Shown here: positions 63,226 through 64,000 of the stretch, one piece after another
Position numbering within the stretch: the first letter of the stretch is position 1
Layout of the letters: each line of letters begins with the position of its first letter
Source of the DNA: Rhizobium redzepovicii
GTDB taxonomy: Bacteria > Pseudomonadota > Alphaproteobacteria > Rhizobiales > Rhizobiaceae
DNA: 64,000 bases
NCBI RefSeq assembly: GCF_019793435.1
Contig: NZ_JAILYH010000018.1
Span: forward strand, 1-64,000
Reading direction: 5' to 3'
Translations under genes and position numbers: made by a program
Notes under the pieces: generated by a model
The model's input: only the letters and a program-made list of their open reading frames with translations
What the model was told of the DNA's origin: nothing
Database searches by the model: none

Positions 63226-64000
63226 ATGACAGAAGCAACGGCAATCGCATCGTTCAGGCGCGTCAGTCCGGCCATTCTCGCAAGCGCGCGTATGGCGATG
63301 GCCAACGACATACCGGACACCTCGAAGTCGGAGATCTCTCTCCTGCTGAAAAAGGCAGCGCCGATCCTTGGGATCGACGGCACGACCTATCATGTTTTGG
63401 ACATTCTCCTTGGCCTCTCGCGCGCTGATGACTGGAAAGGCGGCGGGCGACCGATCGTTGCCATCTCGAATGCCAAGCTTGCCGAATATACGCTGCGCTC
63501 CGAGCGCACAGTGACACGTTGCCTGCGCAGGATCGTCGAGGCTGGGATCGCCGCCTACCGTGACAGTCCGACGGGCCGGCGTTTCGTGTACCGCGACAGT
63601 GACGGGATAGTTGCCAGCGGCTTCGGGCTTGATTTCACGCCAGCGCGCGTACGGCTCGCCGAGATCAGGGAGAGCGTCGAGAACTATCAAAGGGAACTCA
63701 AGGCCAGCCAGGATGCACGTCGCGCGGTCACGAGGGTTTCCAGGGCAATCATCGATGCCTGCGAGGCGTTCCCGGAAAAGGCAGATATCTGGAGGAGCGC
63801 TGCGCAAGCAATCATCGACGGCGTTGCCGACAGGGCCGAACAGGCAAGCGGTCTCGAATCAATCCACGCAGAGGTTCTTGAGTACGCTGAACAACGTTTC
63901 CATGAGCATAGTATGTCATGCGCGGGTGACATCAGCGTCACCTCTATTATTAATACAACCCCTAAAAACCTTTCTGATAGTAATCAACGGACCCGCTCTC
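63226..64000 (+). CDS. repC: RepC, replication initiator (truncated by window end)
   Basis: The frame is open from ATG 63226 to the window end (258 codons) with no stop; RepC is usually about 400 residues. The N-terminus MTEATAIASFRRVSPAILAS and the winged-helix part KAAPILGIDGTTYHVLDILL, then KLAEYTLRSERTVTRCLRRI, are characteristic. RepC binds the origin located within its own gene. Its expression is controlled by the antisense RNA upstream. The middle part shows an AT-rich shift near 63930. Confidence 0.93.
   Translation, partial: MTEATAIASFRRVSPAILASARMAMANDIPDTSKSEISLLLKKAAPILGIDGTTYHVLDILLGLSRADDWKGGGRPIVAISNAKLAEYTLRSERTVTRCLRRIVEAGIAAYRDSPTGRRFVYRDSDGIVASGFGLDFTPARVRLAEIRESVENYQRELKASQDARRAVTRVSRAIIDACEAFPEKADIWRSAAQAIIDGVADRAEQASGLESIHAEVLEYAEQRFHEHSMSCAGDISVTSIINTTPKNLSDSNQRTRS
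63925..63985. other. oriV: Candidate replication origin (oriV) inside repC
   Basis: A dyad GGTGAC (63925-63930) with GTCACC (63937-63942) lies directly before an AT-rich block (TCTATTATTAATAC, AAAAACCTTTCTGATAG) within the repC coding sequence. RepABC origins are known to lie in an AT-rich part of repC. The exact borders are not determined. Confidence 0.45.

Noticed and set aside
1-64000. CRISPR arrays, rRNA and tRNA genes
   Set aside because: I noticed no regularly spaced direct repeats and no recognisable rRNA or tRNA sequence; a dedicated scan (for example tRNAscan or a CRISPR finder) was not possible here.

Overview
This window looks like part of a large conjugative repABC plasmid of a fast-growing rhizobium or agrobacterium (Rhizobium, Sinorhizobium or Agrobacterium group). 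The reasons are a repABC replicon, a pTi/pSym-type transfer system (traCDG and traAFBH diverging from an oriT, and traI-trbBCDEJKLFGHI next to repA), a TraR/TraI quorum-sensing pair, SyrB-type regulators, HWE-family sensor kinases and GC-rich alphaproteobacterial codon use. All assignments are by reading motifs; no database search was run.

Layout. 1-1644: an IS21-like end joined to the C-terminal half of a dnaE2 (imuC) error-prone polymerase gene. 1645-13000: an accessory region with a PAS-HWE kinase and a LOV-HWE (blue-light type) kinase facing apart, small conserved proteins, a DUF72 protein, an IalB-like exported protein, an OmpR-type response regulator, two SyrB-like proteins and an ArdC-type antirestriction protein. 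13176-23549: a LysR regulator diverging from an aromatic catabolic operon (intradiol dioxygenase, maleylacetate reductase, Liv-type ABC importer, FAD monooxygenase, second intradiol dioxygenase), which fits resorcinol/hydroxyquinol degradation to 3-oxoadipate. 24505-26169: DUF736, WGR-domain and hypothetical proteins. 26543-34926: the Tra/Dtr region (traG-traD-traC, oriT, traA-traF-traB-traH). 34941-35953: a DUF433/PIN-like toxin-antitoxin pair. 36433-47828: a second catabolic cluster (polyamine-type ABC importer, TauD-like dioxygenase, RraA-like protein, nitrilase-family amidase, ornithine-cyclodeaminase-family protein, MmgE/PrpD protein, amidohydrolase and an atypical response regulator). 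48441-60381: a second atypical response regulator, traR, and the complete trb mating-pair operon with traI. 60746-64000: repA, repB, a probable antisense ctRNA, and repC running off the end of the window.

How it fits together. TraI would make an acyl-homoserine lactone sensed by TraR; a 20-bp dyad between traI and repA is the natural candidate for joint control of transfer and replication. TraA relaxase nicks oriT, TraG couples the DNA to the Trb type IV secretion channel, and TraF/TraB/TraH help pilus maturation and transfer. ArdC and the DUF736 protein share a related leader with a conserved palindrome, which suggests common regulation. The cargo is two importer-plus-enzyme catabolic modules. 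The second, at 36433-47828, has an enzyme combination I cannot match to a known pathway and is the best candidate for undescribed biology here.
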